A stretch of 40,772 nt of DNA from Methylobacter sp. (GTDB taxonomy: Bacteria; Pseudomonadota; Gammaproteobacteria; Methylococcales; Methylomonadaceae): assembly GCA_030679035.1 (NCBI GenBank), contig JAUXTH010000194.1, forward strand, positions 1 to 40,772, written 5' to 3'. The translations under genes and the position numbers were made by a program. Every line of letters starts with the position of its first letter. The first letter of the stretch is position 1. This document shows positions 34,751-40,772 of this stretch, piece after piece. A model generated the notes under the pieces. It had not been told where the DNA came from. It did no database searches and was given only the letters and a program-made list of their open reading frames with translations.

Positions 34751-35326
34751 ATGTCCGAAAATAACGATAAACCTCAGCCTAAAACGGAGCAAATAGAGCT
34801 TGATGCACATAGAGCTATCGTGATGTGGTTATTTATCGCCACCTTTTTATTAACTATTTCCGTAGCAGCTGCACTAATCTATTCTGACACAACAGGTAAA
34901 AAAGTATTGACGATTTTGCCAGTAGTTATTCTGGCTGGTGTATTAGGCGCATTCGTAAGTGCATTAAACCGTATTTATTCAGCATCAGAAGTATTTCCAA
35001 TTGGAAAATATACAGAGCTATTAAAAGAGGTTAATGGTTACTTAATAGCATATTCATCCATTCCGCCTTTAGTTGGAGCTATATCAGCGGCCATACTATA
35101 TGTTGCGTTTGCTGCTGAAATAGCGACTGGTCCATTCTTTCCTGCTTTTAGTTGTGGAGAGGGTGGAAATGCATGTAATGAATTTCAAACTTTCCTCCAG
35201 TATTGGAGTCCTGACAAAGCAGCTGACTACGCAAAATCGATTGTTTGGGGATTTATTGCTGGTTTTAGCGAGCGATTTGTACCTGACATCCTAAATCGCG
35301 TAGCCAAAAGTTCGAATGAAAAATAG
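34751..35326 (+). CDS. Membrane protein downstream of the STAS-GHKL gene (191 aa)
   Basis: The start at ATG 34751 (MSENNDKP) is chosen because AAGGAA lies upstream and the longer frame (from 34619) begins inside the previous gene and runs through repeats. There are two N-terminal membrane segments (about residues 20-42 and 50-72), a hydrophilic stretch, a third segment at about 99-125, and a loop with two Cys. The C-terminal segment GFIAGFSERFVPDILNRVAK (about residues 164-183) is a motif I have seen at the end of uncharacterised bacterial membrane proteins. No function is assigned. Position and composition link it to the AT-rich ATPase gene. Confidence 0.7.
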   Translation: MSENNDKPQPKTEQIELDAHRAIVMWLFIATFLLTISVAAALIYSDTTGKKVLTILPVVILAGVLGAFVSALNRIYSASEVFPIGKYTELLKEVNGYLIAYSSIPPLVGAISAAILYVAFAAEIATGPFFPAFSCGEGGNACNEFQTFLQYWSPDKAADYAKSIVWGFIAGFSERFVPDILNRVAKSSNEK

Positions 35327-35333
35327 CAAGTAG

Positions 35334-35368
35334 CCCGTATGTAGCGTAGCGGAATACAGGCTACACAA
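35334..35368. repeat. REP-like sequence, family C (left copy)
   Basis: GTAGCCCGTATGTAGCGTAG followed by CGGAATACAGGCTAC can fold through TAGCC and GGCTA. A related copy lies at 35745-35775 on the other side of the transposase remnant. This is the usual REP/RAYT layout. Confidence 0.65.
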
Positions 35369-35393
35369 TTTTTCAAACTTATGATGGTGCGGC

Positions 35394-35744
35394 ATGGTGT
35401 TATATCGGCGGAACCTGGTTGCGAGGGACGTATTTCTTTACGGTGACGTTGCGGGATCGTTGTTCCGATGTGCTGGTGCGACACGTCGGGCTACTGCGAA
35501 ACGCATTTCGCACCACGGTGCGGACGGAACGGCCTTTCACCATCGACGCCATTGTTATTCTGCCGGATCACTTGCATGCTGTTTGGACGTTGCCTGACGG
35601 CGATGCCGATTACTCGGGACGCTGGCGGGCGATCAAATCCAACTTTACCCACGAACTGCGGCTATCGGGAATGCCGTTAACTCCTGACAAACGCGATGAA
35701 TATCTGCTTTAGCAACGGCGATATTCCTTCGGCACGCTCAGCAA
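35394..35744 (+). pseudogene. REP-associated tyrosine transposase (RAYT), degraded
   Basis: The frame begins MVLYRRNLV at 35394. A frameshift near 35418 changes frame, after which RGTYFFTVTLRDRCSDVLVR is read. The catalytic HUH-type block appears as IDAIVILPDHLHAVWTLPDG, and the conserved WRAIKSNFTHELR segment follows. A TAG at 35710-35712 interrupts the reading right after DKRDEYLL, where the family has Trp. QRRYSFGTLSK continues for about 10 codons and then the sequence becomes REP. The remaining third of a Y1_Tnp/RAYT protein is missing. Non-functional. Confidence 0.82.
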
Positions 35745-35776
35745 GTAGCCTGGATGAAGCGTAGCGGAATCCGGGG
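35745..35776. repeat. REP-like sequence, family C (right copy)
   Basis: GTAGCCTGGATGAAGCGTAG followed by CGGAATCCGGGG is related to the left copy at 35334. It sits directly after the broken end of the transposase remnant. Confidence 0.65.
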
Positions 35777-35816
35777 CTTCGAAGCTACGATCTGTTGTCA
35801 TCACATCCATGAACTC

Positions 35817-35975
35817 TATCGGCAGCAAGTCGCCGTGTTGATTTTGCATCCAAATAGGGTTAAAACCGACCTGGGCGAATACAATGTGCCACGCCCAGTT
35901 GAAAAGGATGCGGAACTTAATGAAAGTTTTGATTTGGAAAACAGCGGCAGTTCTCTTAATTTTAAAGGCCAATAA
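35817..35975 (+). pseudogene. Short-chain dehydrogenase remnant (C-terminal part)
   Basis: The frame reads YRQQVAVLILHPNRVKTDLG and ends ESFDLENSGSSLNFKGQ at a TAA (35973-35975). This resembles the C-terminal end of SDR-family oxidoreductases (V.ALHPGWVKTDMG and ..L..ENSG.FLN.DG). The part between the two matches is shorter than normal, which suggests an internal deletion. The Rossmann fold and catalytic Tyr-Lys are absent. The match is by eye only. Confidence 0.5.
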
Positions 35976-36140
35976 TTGCCGTGACGTAGTACCGCTCCTA
36001 GCGGACAGGTCATCATCGTTAGCCACTAGTCAGTTTGGGCAGGTGATCATGAAAAAATCCTTATACCCAAAGGGCATAAGTTTCGTTTGAGCAGACAAGC
36101 TGCTCAATTCAGCTTTAATATTGAAGCAAGGGAAACCACT

Positions 36141-36569
36141 ATGAAAGATAAAAATGCCGAATCCAAAGCGTTTGTTATTCCACGCAGTAAAGATTTGCAA
36201 GAGCCTGTGTTTCACAAGAAGGTTGTGTTGCACAAACAGTTGTTTTTTACTTTGGCAGTCGCCGTTGGATTGTTTTTCTCCGCATCTGTTGCCGCCAACA
36301 GCGCGGAGGTGGAAGCCGCCATTGATTTGATGAAGCAATCGCACATGGATCAATGCGAAAAAATAAAAATCAAGAAGGAACTTCTGATAGCCCATCAGCA
36401 TCACGATCAAGCCAAATTACAAGCCTTAGGCCCCGAACTTGATGCCATTAACAAACGCCTCAAACCGACGGAAGACAAATTAACAATTTTAAAATCCGCC
36501 ATGATGAAAAACCCCGATGACGAAAGCGACTTTGCAACCGCCATGCTTTACTTGGACGCATGCAATTGA
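36141..36569 (+). CDS. Hypothetical exported or membrane-anchored protein (142 aa)
   Basis: I start at ATG 36141 (MKDKNAESK); a longer frame from TTG 36087 exists. The first 35 residues are hydrophilic and precede one hydrophobic segment (QLFFTLAVAVGLFFSASVAA) that ends like a signal-peptidase site. The rest is a helical, charged domain with an MDQCEKIKIKKELLIAHQHHD stretch and a final Cys, so two Cys could pair. No family was recognised. The N-terminal extension before the signal is unusual; it may be a type II membrane anchor. Confidence 0.6.
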   Translation: MKDKNAESKAFVIPRSKDLQEPVFHKKVVLHKQLFFTLAVAVGLFFSASVAANSAEVEAAIDLMKQSHMDQCEKIKIKKELLIAHQHHDQAKLQALGPELDAINKRLKPTEDKLTILKSAMMKNPDDESDFATAMLYLDACN

Positions 36570-36707
36570 ACCTTCAACACGATTAGATGCACTTAACGCT
36601 GATCGGGTGGAGATGACGGGATTGCCGAGCGGGACGTGGTTTGCAACCCCGCCCCTAACGTTTCTACAATGTCCGAGCTAAGCAACCATATTTAATAGCC
36701 ACAAAAC
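36570..36707. other. Intergenic stretch with a dispersed-repeat-like segment
   Basis: No gene was seen. The part GCGGGACGTGGTTTGCAACC with CCGCCCCTAACGTTTCTACA looks like a dispersed repeat, but no second copy is present in the window. Confidence 0.3.
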
Positions 36708-37132
36708 GTTTCGAACGGGGCAACATGCCCCGTCCGGCTGGTTCCACGGTAGAATTCCTGCACCTTTGGACGCATCTTTTTCTGGGGGCGGCTCCGTTTG
36801 TGTTCGAGGAAGGAAAGTTGCTGTTCAGGCCCGCGCCGGTCTTGTCGAAGTCATTTTTCTCGACGAACGAGCAATGCGCCAATTCCTTCGGTTTTGAGGA
36901 AACATTGCCGGCCGGCAGCGCGGCCTGCGCTTTATTGGGGGCAACCTTGCTGGTCTACATCAACCCCACGCGCCAAGATACTTTCGGTGACGCCGCCGTA
37001 AGGCCCGGCCGCTACCAGTTGCATGGGCGGGACGGCAGCATGCAGACCGTGGAAGGCCCTCATCTGGAGGGGCAAGCCGCCGAAGCGCTACGCCAAGGGA
37101 TATTCCGACGAGTGGATGTGTTGCTTGCGTGA
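36708..37132 (+). pseudogene. Second, decayed copy of the phosphorylase 3' end
   Basis: From GSTVEFLHLWTHLFLGAAPF to GIFRRVDVLLA this matches the last 130 or so residues of the phosphorylase gene (29920-33228), with roughly 85 percent identity by eye (for example FSTNEQCANSFGFEETLP against FSTNEQCVNPFGFEETLP). Nucleotide similarity starts near 36708. The upstream 2.9 kb of the gene is missing. An ATG at 36725 opens a 135-codon frame, but it encodes only the C-terminal domain. The frame is uninterrupted, so decay is limited to loss of the 5' part. The divergence argues against a very recent duplication. Confidence 0.85.
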
Positions 37133-37160
37133 TCTAGGTTTATAAGTTAGCCATCTTCCG

Positions 37161-37413
37161 ATGGGAAAATACGATAAATTAATCGATAAGATTCTTCGTG
37201 GGTCTTCGGATGCGAATATTCCATTCGATGATCTTCAGGGCTTATTGATTCGTTTAGGCTTCGATGAGCGGATACGCGGAAGCCATCATGTTTATCGAAA
37301 AGAAGGCATCGAAGAAGCTAAACCTTCAGCAGGATGACAGTAAAGCGAAGCCATATCAGGTTCGACAAGTCAGATTCATAATCATCAAATACCATTTGGC
37401 GGAGGAAATATGA
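37161..37413 (+). pseudogene. hicA: HicA-type toxin, frameshifted
   Basis: From ATG 37161 the frame reads MGKYDKLIDKILRGSSDANI and continues through LIRLGFDERIRGSHHVYRKE, the HicA domain with the catalytic His in GSHH. At about 37311-37317 the match leaves this frame, which stops at 37335-37337. One base off, the match resumes as KLNLQQDDSKAKPYQVRQVR and ends at TGA 37411-37413, overlapping the antitoxin start as ATGA. A one-base gain or two-base loss has thus broken the toxin near residue 51. The truncated product keeps the His but lacks the C-terminal strand and helix. Confidence 0.85.
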
Positions 37414-37625
37414 CATACAAATATGAAACCATTTTATATTGGAGCAAGGAAGATAACGCTTTTATCGCCGAAGTCCCGGAACTTCCCGGCTGCATGGCGC
37501 ATGGCAACTCCCAAGAAGAAGCGCTGGCGAATGCAAATGAGGCTATTGGGCTTTGGCTGGATACGGCAAAAGAGTTCGGCGACCCAATTCCTGAACCAAA
37601 GGGGCGTCGCCTTATGTATGCTTAA
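37410..37625 (+). CDS. hicB: HicB-type antitoxin
   Basis: This 71-residue HicB-like domain protein has the conserved pattern YW..EDNAFIAEVPELPGCMAHG, then EEALANANEAIGLWLDTAKE and PIPEPKGR. It lacks a separate DNA-binding tail, as many short HicB proteins do. GGAGGAAAT precedes the start strongly. The upstream hicA is frameshifted, so this is likely an orphan antitoxin. It may still bind HicA-like toxins encoded elsewhere. Confidence 0.93.
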   Translation: MTYKYETILYWSKEDNAFIAEVPELPGCMAHGNSQEEALANANEAIGLWLDTAKEFGDPIPEPKGRRLMYA

Positions 37626-37687
37626 AATAATTGGATCCAGAGTCTGTAGCATAAAACCTAGTTATGCTCGGCATCAATACGTTTATA

Positions 37688-37717
37688 GGTTGGGCTTCCT
37701 CGCGTCAGCTCAACCTA
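37688..37717. repeat. Dispersed hairpin repeat, family B (copy 3)
   Basis: GGTTGGGCT and AGCTCAACC, followed by TACG, form an imperfect hairpin of the same family as 12964-12990 and 34693-34720. It lies after hicB in an otherwise empty 230-base gap. Confidence 0.5.
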
Positions 37718-37857
37718 CGCACTATAGAACGGTTGCGGACCACATCCATTTTCGATATCCAACCACACTGAGATAGTGACAAACAGAGATGATGTGTTTT
37801 TGAAAACATAGCAAATAATGGGATTCGCAACAACAAAAAAACTTTTGGAGAAATTTC

Positions 37858-38622
37858 ATGAAAACAATGACGGCACTAACGGCTATTTCAAAAGACAAAC
37901 CGACCCCTCTTAAAGAATTGAATGAGGCGCAAATTACCGAGTTACAAACTGTACTGGTCAAACTCGGTTATCCGGCGGGGGATATTGATGGTGATTATGG
38001 ACATAATACCCGCAATGCCTGGGCAGAATTCATGGATGATGCCAATATTGACAATGAGATTGAGTCGATCAGTTCGAATTCGCTCAACACACTGCAACAA
38101 ATGCTGAATGATTTAAACAGTAATCAAGACTACGATTTTTCTACACCAGCAGGGACTATCGAGGCTATAAAAAAAGAATGTATCCGTCAAGGCATCGGTT
38201 TAAAAACACAAATCGCCTATGTATTAGCAACAGCCGACCATGAAACTAATCATACATTCAAACCTGTCACTGAAGCCTATTGGCTCTCAGATCCTGATGC
38301 ATATTTAAAGAAACACCATGCAAACTACTATCCTTATTATGGGCGCGGCTATGTCCAGCTGACTTGGGATTATAATTATAAAAAATACAGCAAATTGGTC
38401 TGTGAAGATTTACTTAAACATCCTGAATTAGCCTTAGAACCGGAAATCGCTCTGTTCGTGTTGGTGCATGGTTTTAAAACCGGTGCATTCACTGGGCGTA
38501 AAATATCTGATTTTATTAATGACCATGTAACAGATTTCGTAAAAGCGCGTTACTGTATTAATGGAAAAGATAAGGCCCAGGAAATTGCTGCACTGGCTCA
38601 AGACCATCTAGCCACTATCTAA
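37858..38622 (+). CDS. GH19-like lysozyme/endolysin with peptidoglycan-binding domain
   Basis: Residues about 20-85 form a PG_binding_1-like domain (ELQTVLVKLGYPAGDIDGDYGHNTRNAWAEF). Residues about 95-250 resemble the GH19 chitinase/lysozyme fold, with the candidate catalytic Glu in ADHETNHTFKPVTEAYWL and the substrate-site block YYGRGYVQLTWDYNYKKY, then GFKTGAFTGRKISDFI. Such proteins cut the glycan chains of peptidoglycan. There is no signal peptide, as in many phage endolysins and effectors. TTTTGGAG lies just before the start. The stop overlaps the next start (TAATG), so the next gene is probably its partner. The gene is AT-rich. Confidence 0.82.
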   Translation: MKTMTALTAISKDKPTPLKELNEAQITELQTVLVKLGYPAGDIDGDYGHNTRNAWAEFMDDANIDNEIESISSNSLNTLQQMLNDLNSNQDYDFSTPAGTIEAIKKECIRQGIGLKTQIAYVLATADHETNHTFKPVTEAYWLSDPDAYLKKHHANYYPYYGRGYVQLTWDYNYKKYSKLVCEDLLKHPELALEPEIALFVLVHGFKTGAFTGRKISDFINDHVTDFVKARYCINGKDKAQEIAALAQDHLATI

Positions 38623-39011
38623 TGCAAAAATATTTTTTGCCCATAACAATTTACTTATTTACGGCGAGCTGTGGAATATCCTACGCGCAGGATATTCATG
38701 CAACACCGCCTGTTTTGTCATCTCAAACAAGCAGTGTGACCTCCGAATTTGAAGGGCTTTACAAAGTCGGCAATACCAGCTGCACCGTCTCTCCCATAAA
38801 AATGGCTTTTGAAGTCAAATGGACAAAGGGAAATGGAGTTATGATTTTTTTCTTTGATAAAAAAACATCTGATGGCAAGGTCATTTTTGTTTCTGAACAG
38901 TTAGTCAAAGGCAGAGATAAATTTGTTTTCGAAGATGACCGTTATAACGTGGGCGTATTTATTAGGGCTGATGGCAAGGTGTTTGCCGTCGAAAAATCAC
39001 GAAATCAATAA
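38622..39011 (+). CDS. Small exported protein, translationally coupled to the lysozyme gene
   Basis: This 129-residue protein has a signal peptide (MQKYFLPITIYLFTASCGIS, cleavage near SYAQ). The mature part is beta-rich with one remaining Cys pair candidate (TSCTV) and ends near KSRNQ. It shares one base with the lysozyme stop codon. Exported proteins in this position can be immunity or inhibitor proteins for the hydrolase, by analogy with effector/immunity pairs. That is an inference from the coupling and from the exported state. No family was recognised. Confidence 0.6.
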   Translation: MQKYFLPITIYLFTASCGISYAQDIHATPPVLSSQTSSVTSEFEGLYKVGNTSCTVSPIKMAFEVKWTKGNGVMIFFFDKKTSDGKVIFVSEQLVKGRDKFVFEDDRYNVGVFIRADGKVFAVEKSRNQ

Positions 39012-39135
39012 ATATGATAAAGCGTAATTCTTTTGCGCCGTATGTGTCCCATGCGCTAATCGGTTATTTTGTTAGGTGGTATTTGGCTCTGGCTGTGGTT
39101 TAGTGGAACGGGACACTGGAGCGTCCTTCACTGCA

Positions 39136-39157
39136 TTCCCACGCTGGAGCGTGGGAA
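39136..39157. repeat. Palindromic repeat, family A variant (copy 5)
   Basis: Arms TTCCCACGC and GCGTGGGAA around TGGA. It differs from the other copies by compensating changes in both arms (AAGC to ACGC and GCTT to GCGT), so the stem is preserved. It lies between convergent genes and could terminate either. Confidence 0.7.
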
Positions 39158-39170
39158 CGATATATAAACT

Positions 39171-40544
39171 TTACGCCGCCCGCCAGACATAAGTAGCCAC
39201 AGCGCTTGCAGGCAGAGTGGCTACGGCATTTTTGCCTTGAAACTGGATAGTAAAGGATAGTGATTCGGCTCCGTCATTGAGCGCAATCAGAACGATGTAG
39301 CCCGCAGGCGTCAAAAAAGCCACATTCGGCAAGGACGCTTGTTCATCGGAATAAATCCTTACCGAACCGGGGCGGACGAATTTCGCGGCATGGGCGATCA
39401 CGTAGTAGGCGACGTTGCGGGTAACCCCTTCGCCTAGGGTCAAAGCGCCGACGCAACGGGCCTCACCGCCGGGGGTATGGGGACAGCAAAACGGGTCGGA
39501 GGCCAGGTTCCATTCGAGCACGATTCGGCTCCAGTTGCGTATCGAGCCTATCAGCACATTTTTCATGTGCCACATTAAATCCCCACCGAACTGCCCGTCT
39601 ATCCCCACCCACTGTTCGGTGAAATACAGTTTCATCTCCGGGTAAAGTTGGTGCACCTTGGAAAGGGCAGAAATATCGCCCCCGTATAGATGCCAAGCCG
39701 ATCCGGTCAGATAACGACGCGCTTCGGCATCGGCGAAAACTTCCAAAGGGTACTCCTTGACGTCGCAATTGTGGTCCCAGCAAAACAGTTCCACATCGGC
39801 CAGCCCGGCTGCCGACAAAGCTGGCCCCAGATGGTTTTTGATGAACTCGGCCTGTTCGCCCGCTTCCATGATCATGCTGGGTTCGTTTTTCTGATTCAAG
39901 GGTTCGTTCTGCGGGGTGATCGCATGGACGGTGATGCCTCGCTCCCGCATGGCTTGCAGGTATTTGATCAGGTAAGCGGCGTAAACCCCGTAGCAATCCG
40001 GCCTGAGTTTGCCGCCGACGAAACTTTGGTTGGTCTTCATCCAAGTCGGCGCCGACCAAGCCGTGGACATGATCTTGATCTCGGGGTTGATAGCCAAAAT
40101 TTCCCGCAACAGGGGAATGACTTCAAGATCCCCGGCCTCGATGTCGAAATGGGCAAGCTCGGGATCCGATTGTCCCTCCGGCAAGTCGTTATAGGTAAAG
40201 CAGCGCTCGCTCAGATCCGACGCGCCTATGCTCAAGCGCAGAAAACTAATGCCGATGCCGTCGCCATAGGGCAAGAACAATTCCCGCAACAATGCGCGCC
40301 TGTCAGCGGCTGCTAAGCGACTGATCAACATCGCGCTGCCTCCGGTCAAGGAAAACCCGAAGCCATCGATGACCTGATACTTCTGTTCCGCATCCACCGT
40401 TATCACAGGAAAATCATTGTTGTCGGCAAAGCGAAGGTCATTCGGCTGCCGTTGTAGCAAAGAGGTTTTGTCGGCGGTGGTTAGCCATGCAGCCAGAGAA
40501 GAAAAATCTGGAATTGGATCATAAGGATTGGATTGTTCAGGCAT
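39171..40544 (-). CDS. GH30-family beta-glucosidase/glucanase, cytoplasmic
   Basis: This 457-residue retaining glycosidase is of the glucosylceramidase family. The N-terminal part QVIDGFGFSLTGGSAMLI and FLRLSIGASDLS lead to the acid/base Glu214 in ITPQNEP. The nucleophile is Glu310 in LYFTEQW. GVTRNVAYYVIAHAAKFVRPGS and the C-terminal beta domain (FLTPAGYIVLIALNDG) match GH30. Many GH30_3 members cut beta-1,6-glucan, although the exact substrate here is unknown. There is no signal peptide, so it acts inside the cell. It probably feeds oligosaccharides to the phosphorylase encoded at 29920-33228, whose decayed second copy lies between them. Confidence 0.9.
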   Translation of the reverse strand: MPEQSNPYDPIPDFSSLAAWLTTADKTSLLQRQPNDLRFADNNDFPVITVDAEQKYQVIDGFGFSLTGGSAMLISRLAAADRRALLRELFLPYGDGIGISFLRLSIGASDLSERCFTYNDLPEGQSDPELAHFDIEAGDLEVIPLLREILAINPEIKIMSTAWSAPTWMKTNQSFVGGKLRPDCYGVYAAYLIKYLQAMRERGITVHAITPQNEPLNQKNEPSMIMEAGEQAEFIKNHLGPALSAAGLADVELFCWDHNCDVKEYPLEVFADAEARRYLTGSAWHLYGGDISALSKVHQLYPEMKLYFTEQWVGIDGQFGGDLMWHMKNVLIGSIRNWSRIVLEWNLASDPFCCPHTPGGEARCVGALTLGEGVTRNVAYYVIAHAAKFVRPGSVRIYSDEQASLPNVAFLTPAGYIVLIALNDGAESLSFTIQFQGKNAVATLPASAVATYVWRAA

Positions 40545-40713
40545 GGAAGTCCCCTTGGCGAAACGACTTTACATTATACATTATGAGCTAATATGAAAAC
40601 TTCACAGCCTATATAATCGGCAGGGCAATCGCGCTTAAATAAGCTTGGATTTTATAATCACTGGCTGATCAATTGCGTATAAATGTGGTTATTTTAAATT
40701 TCAGGTTATTGGA

Positions 40714-40733
40714 GCCGCGACTTTAGTCGCGGC
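40714..40733. repeat. Perfect 20-base palindrome
   Basis: GCCGCGACT and AGTCGCGGC are exact reverse complements around TT. It lies at the right edge of the window in the 230-base gap after the GH30 gene start, in which nothing else was recognised. It looks like a dispersed repeat hairpin. Confidence 0.55.
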
Positions 40734-40772
40734 AGTAGTTATATTTCCTTCACAACTGGCGTTATGACTCGT

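Noticed and set aside
35709-36026. Minus-strand open frame (105 codons) between RAYT remnant and 36141 gene
   Set aside because: The plus strand of the same stretch reads as an SDR remnant, and the minus reading has no recognisable motif or good start.

Overview
The window looks like a chromosomal segment of a gammaproteobacterium. The mixture of a Wzx/Wzy-type exopolysaccharide locus, intracellular beta-glucan enzymes and several REP-like repeat families is compatible with a methanotroph of the Methylococcales, but no marker gene here proves that, so the taxon is an inference. Base composition is mosaic: the polysaccharide, kinase and glycosidase genes are GC-rich, while islands at about 280-840, 13170-13890, 33390-35330 and 37860-39010 are AT-rich and look acquired.

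Layout. 1-3430: a small membrane protein, a complete IS3-family element (about 1191-2540) and a lipoprotein gene. 3431-3854: the 5' remnant of an IS6-family element, ending at the 3' end of the next gene. 3855-8435 (minus strand): a tight four-gene signalling operon with a GlrK-like sensor kinase homologue whose phospho-acceptor histidine is Arg, a QseG-like lipoprotein, a canonical sensor kinase and an OmpR-family regulator. 8703-12368 (plus, divergent): a large secreted clan GH-A-like glycoside hydrolase with two copies of an N-terminal beta-domain. 12418-12956: a higBA module whose toxin gene has lost its 5' end next to a palindromic repeat. 13166-13888: an orphan membrane protein.

14210-27160 is an exopolysaccharide locus: WcaJ-type initiating transferase, Wza, Wzc, Wzy, Wzx, a methyltransferase and four glycosyltransferases, followed by an alanine-zipper lipoprotein, galE and a VanZ-like protein. 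Together they would start a repeat unit on undecaprenyl phosphate, extend it, flip it, polymerise it and export it. Directly behind lie fossils of rmlD and rmlA, so a dTDP-rhamnose pathway was once encoded here and has decayed.

29920-40544: a cytoplasmic cellobiose-phosphorylase-like gene carrying an in-frame repeat insertion, an acquired STAS/GHKL/DUF4325 ATPase followed by a membrane protein, a degraded REP-associated transposase flanked by REP-like sequences, an SDR remnant, a second decayed copy of the phosphorylase 3' end, a hicAB module with a frameshifted toxin, a GH19-like lysozyme gene with a small exported partner, and a cytoplasmic GH30 glycosidase that probably works with the phosphorylase on an internal beta-glucan.

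The best leads are the pseudokinase/kinase pair in one operon, the single-chain STAS-GHKL-STAS-like protein with its membrane neighbour, the repeat domesticated inside a coding sequence, and the repeated pattern of broken toxins beside intact antitoxins. No tRNA, rRNA or CRISPR array was seen.
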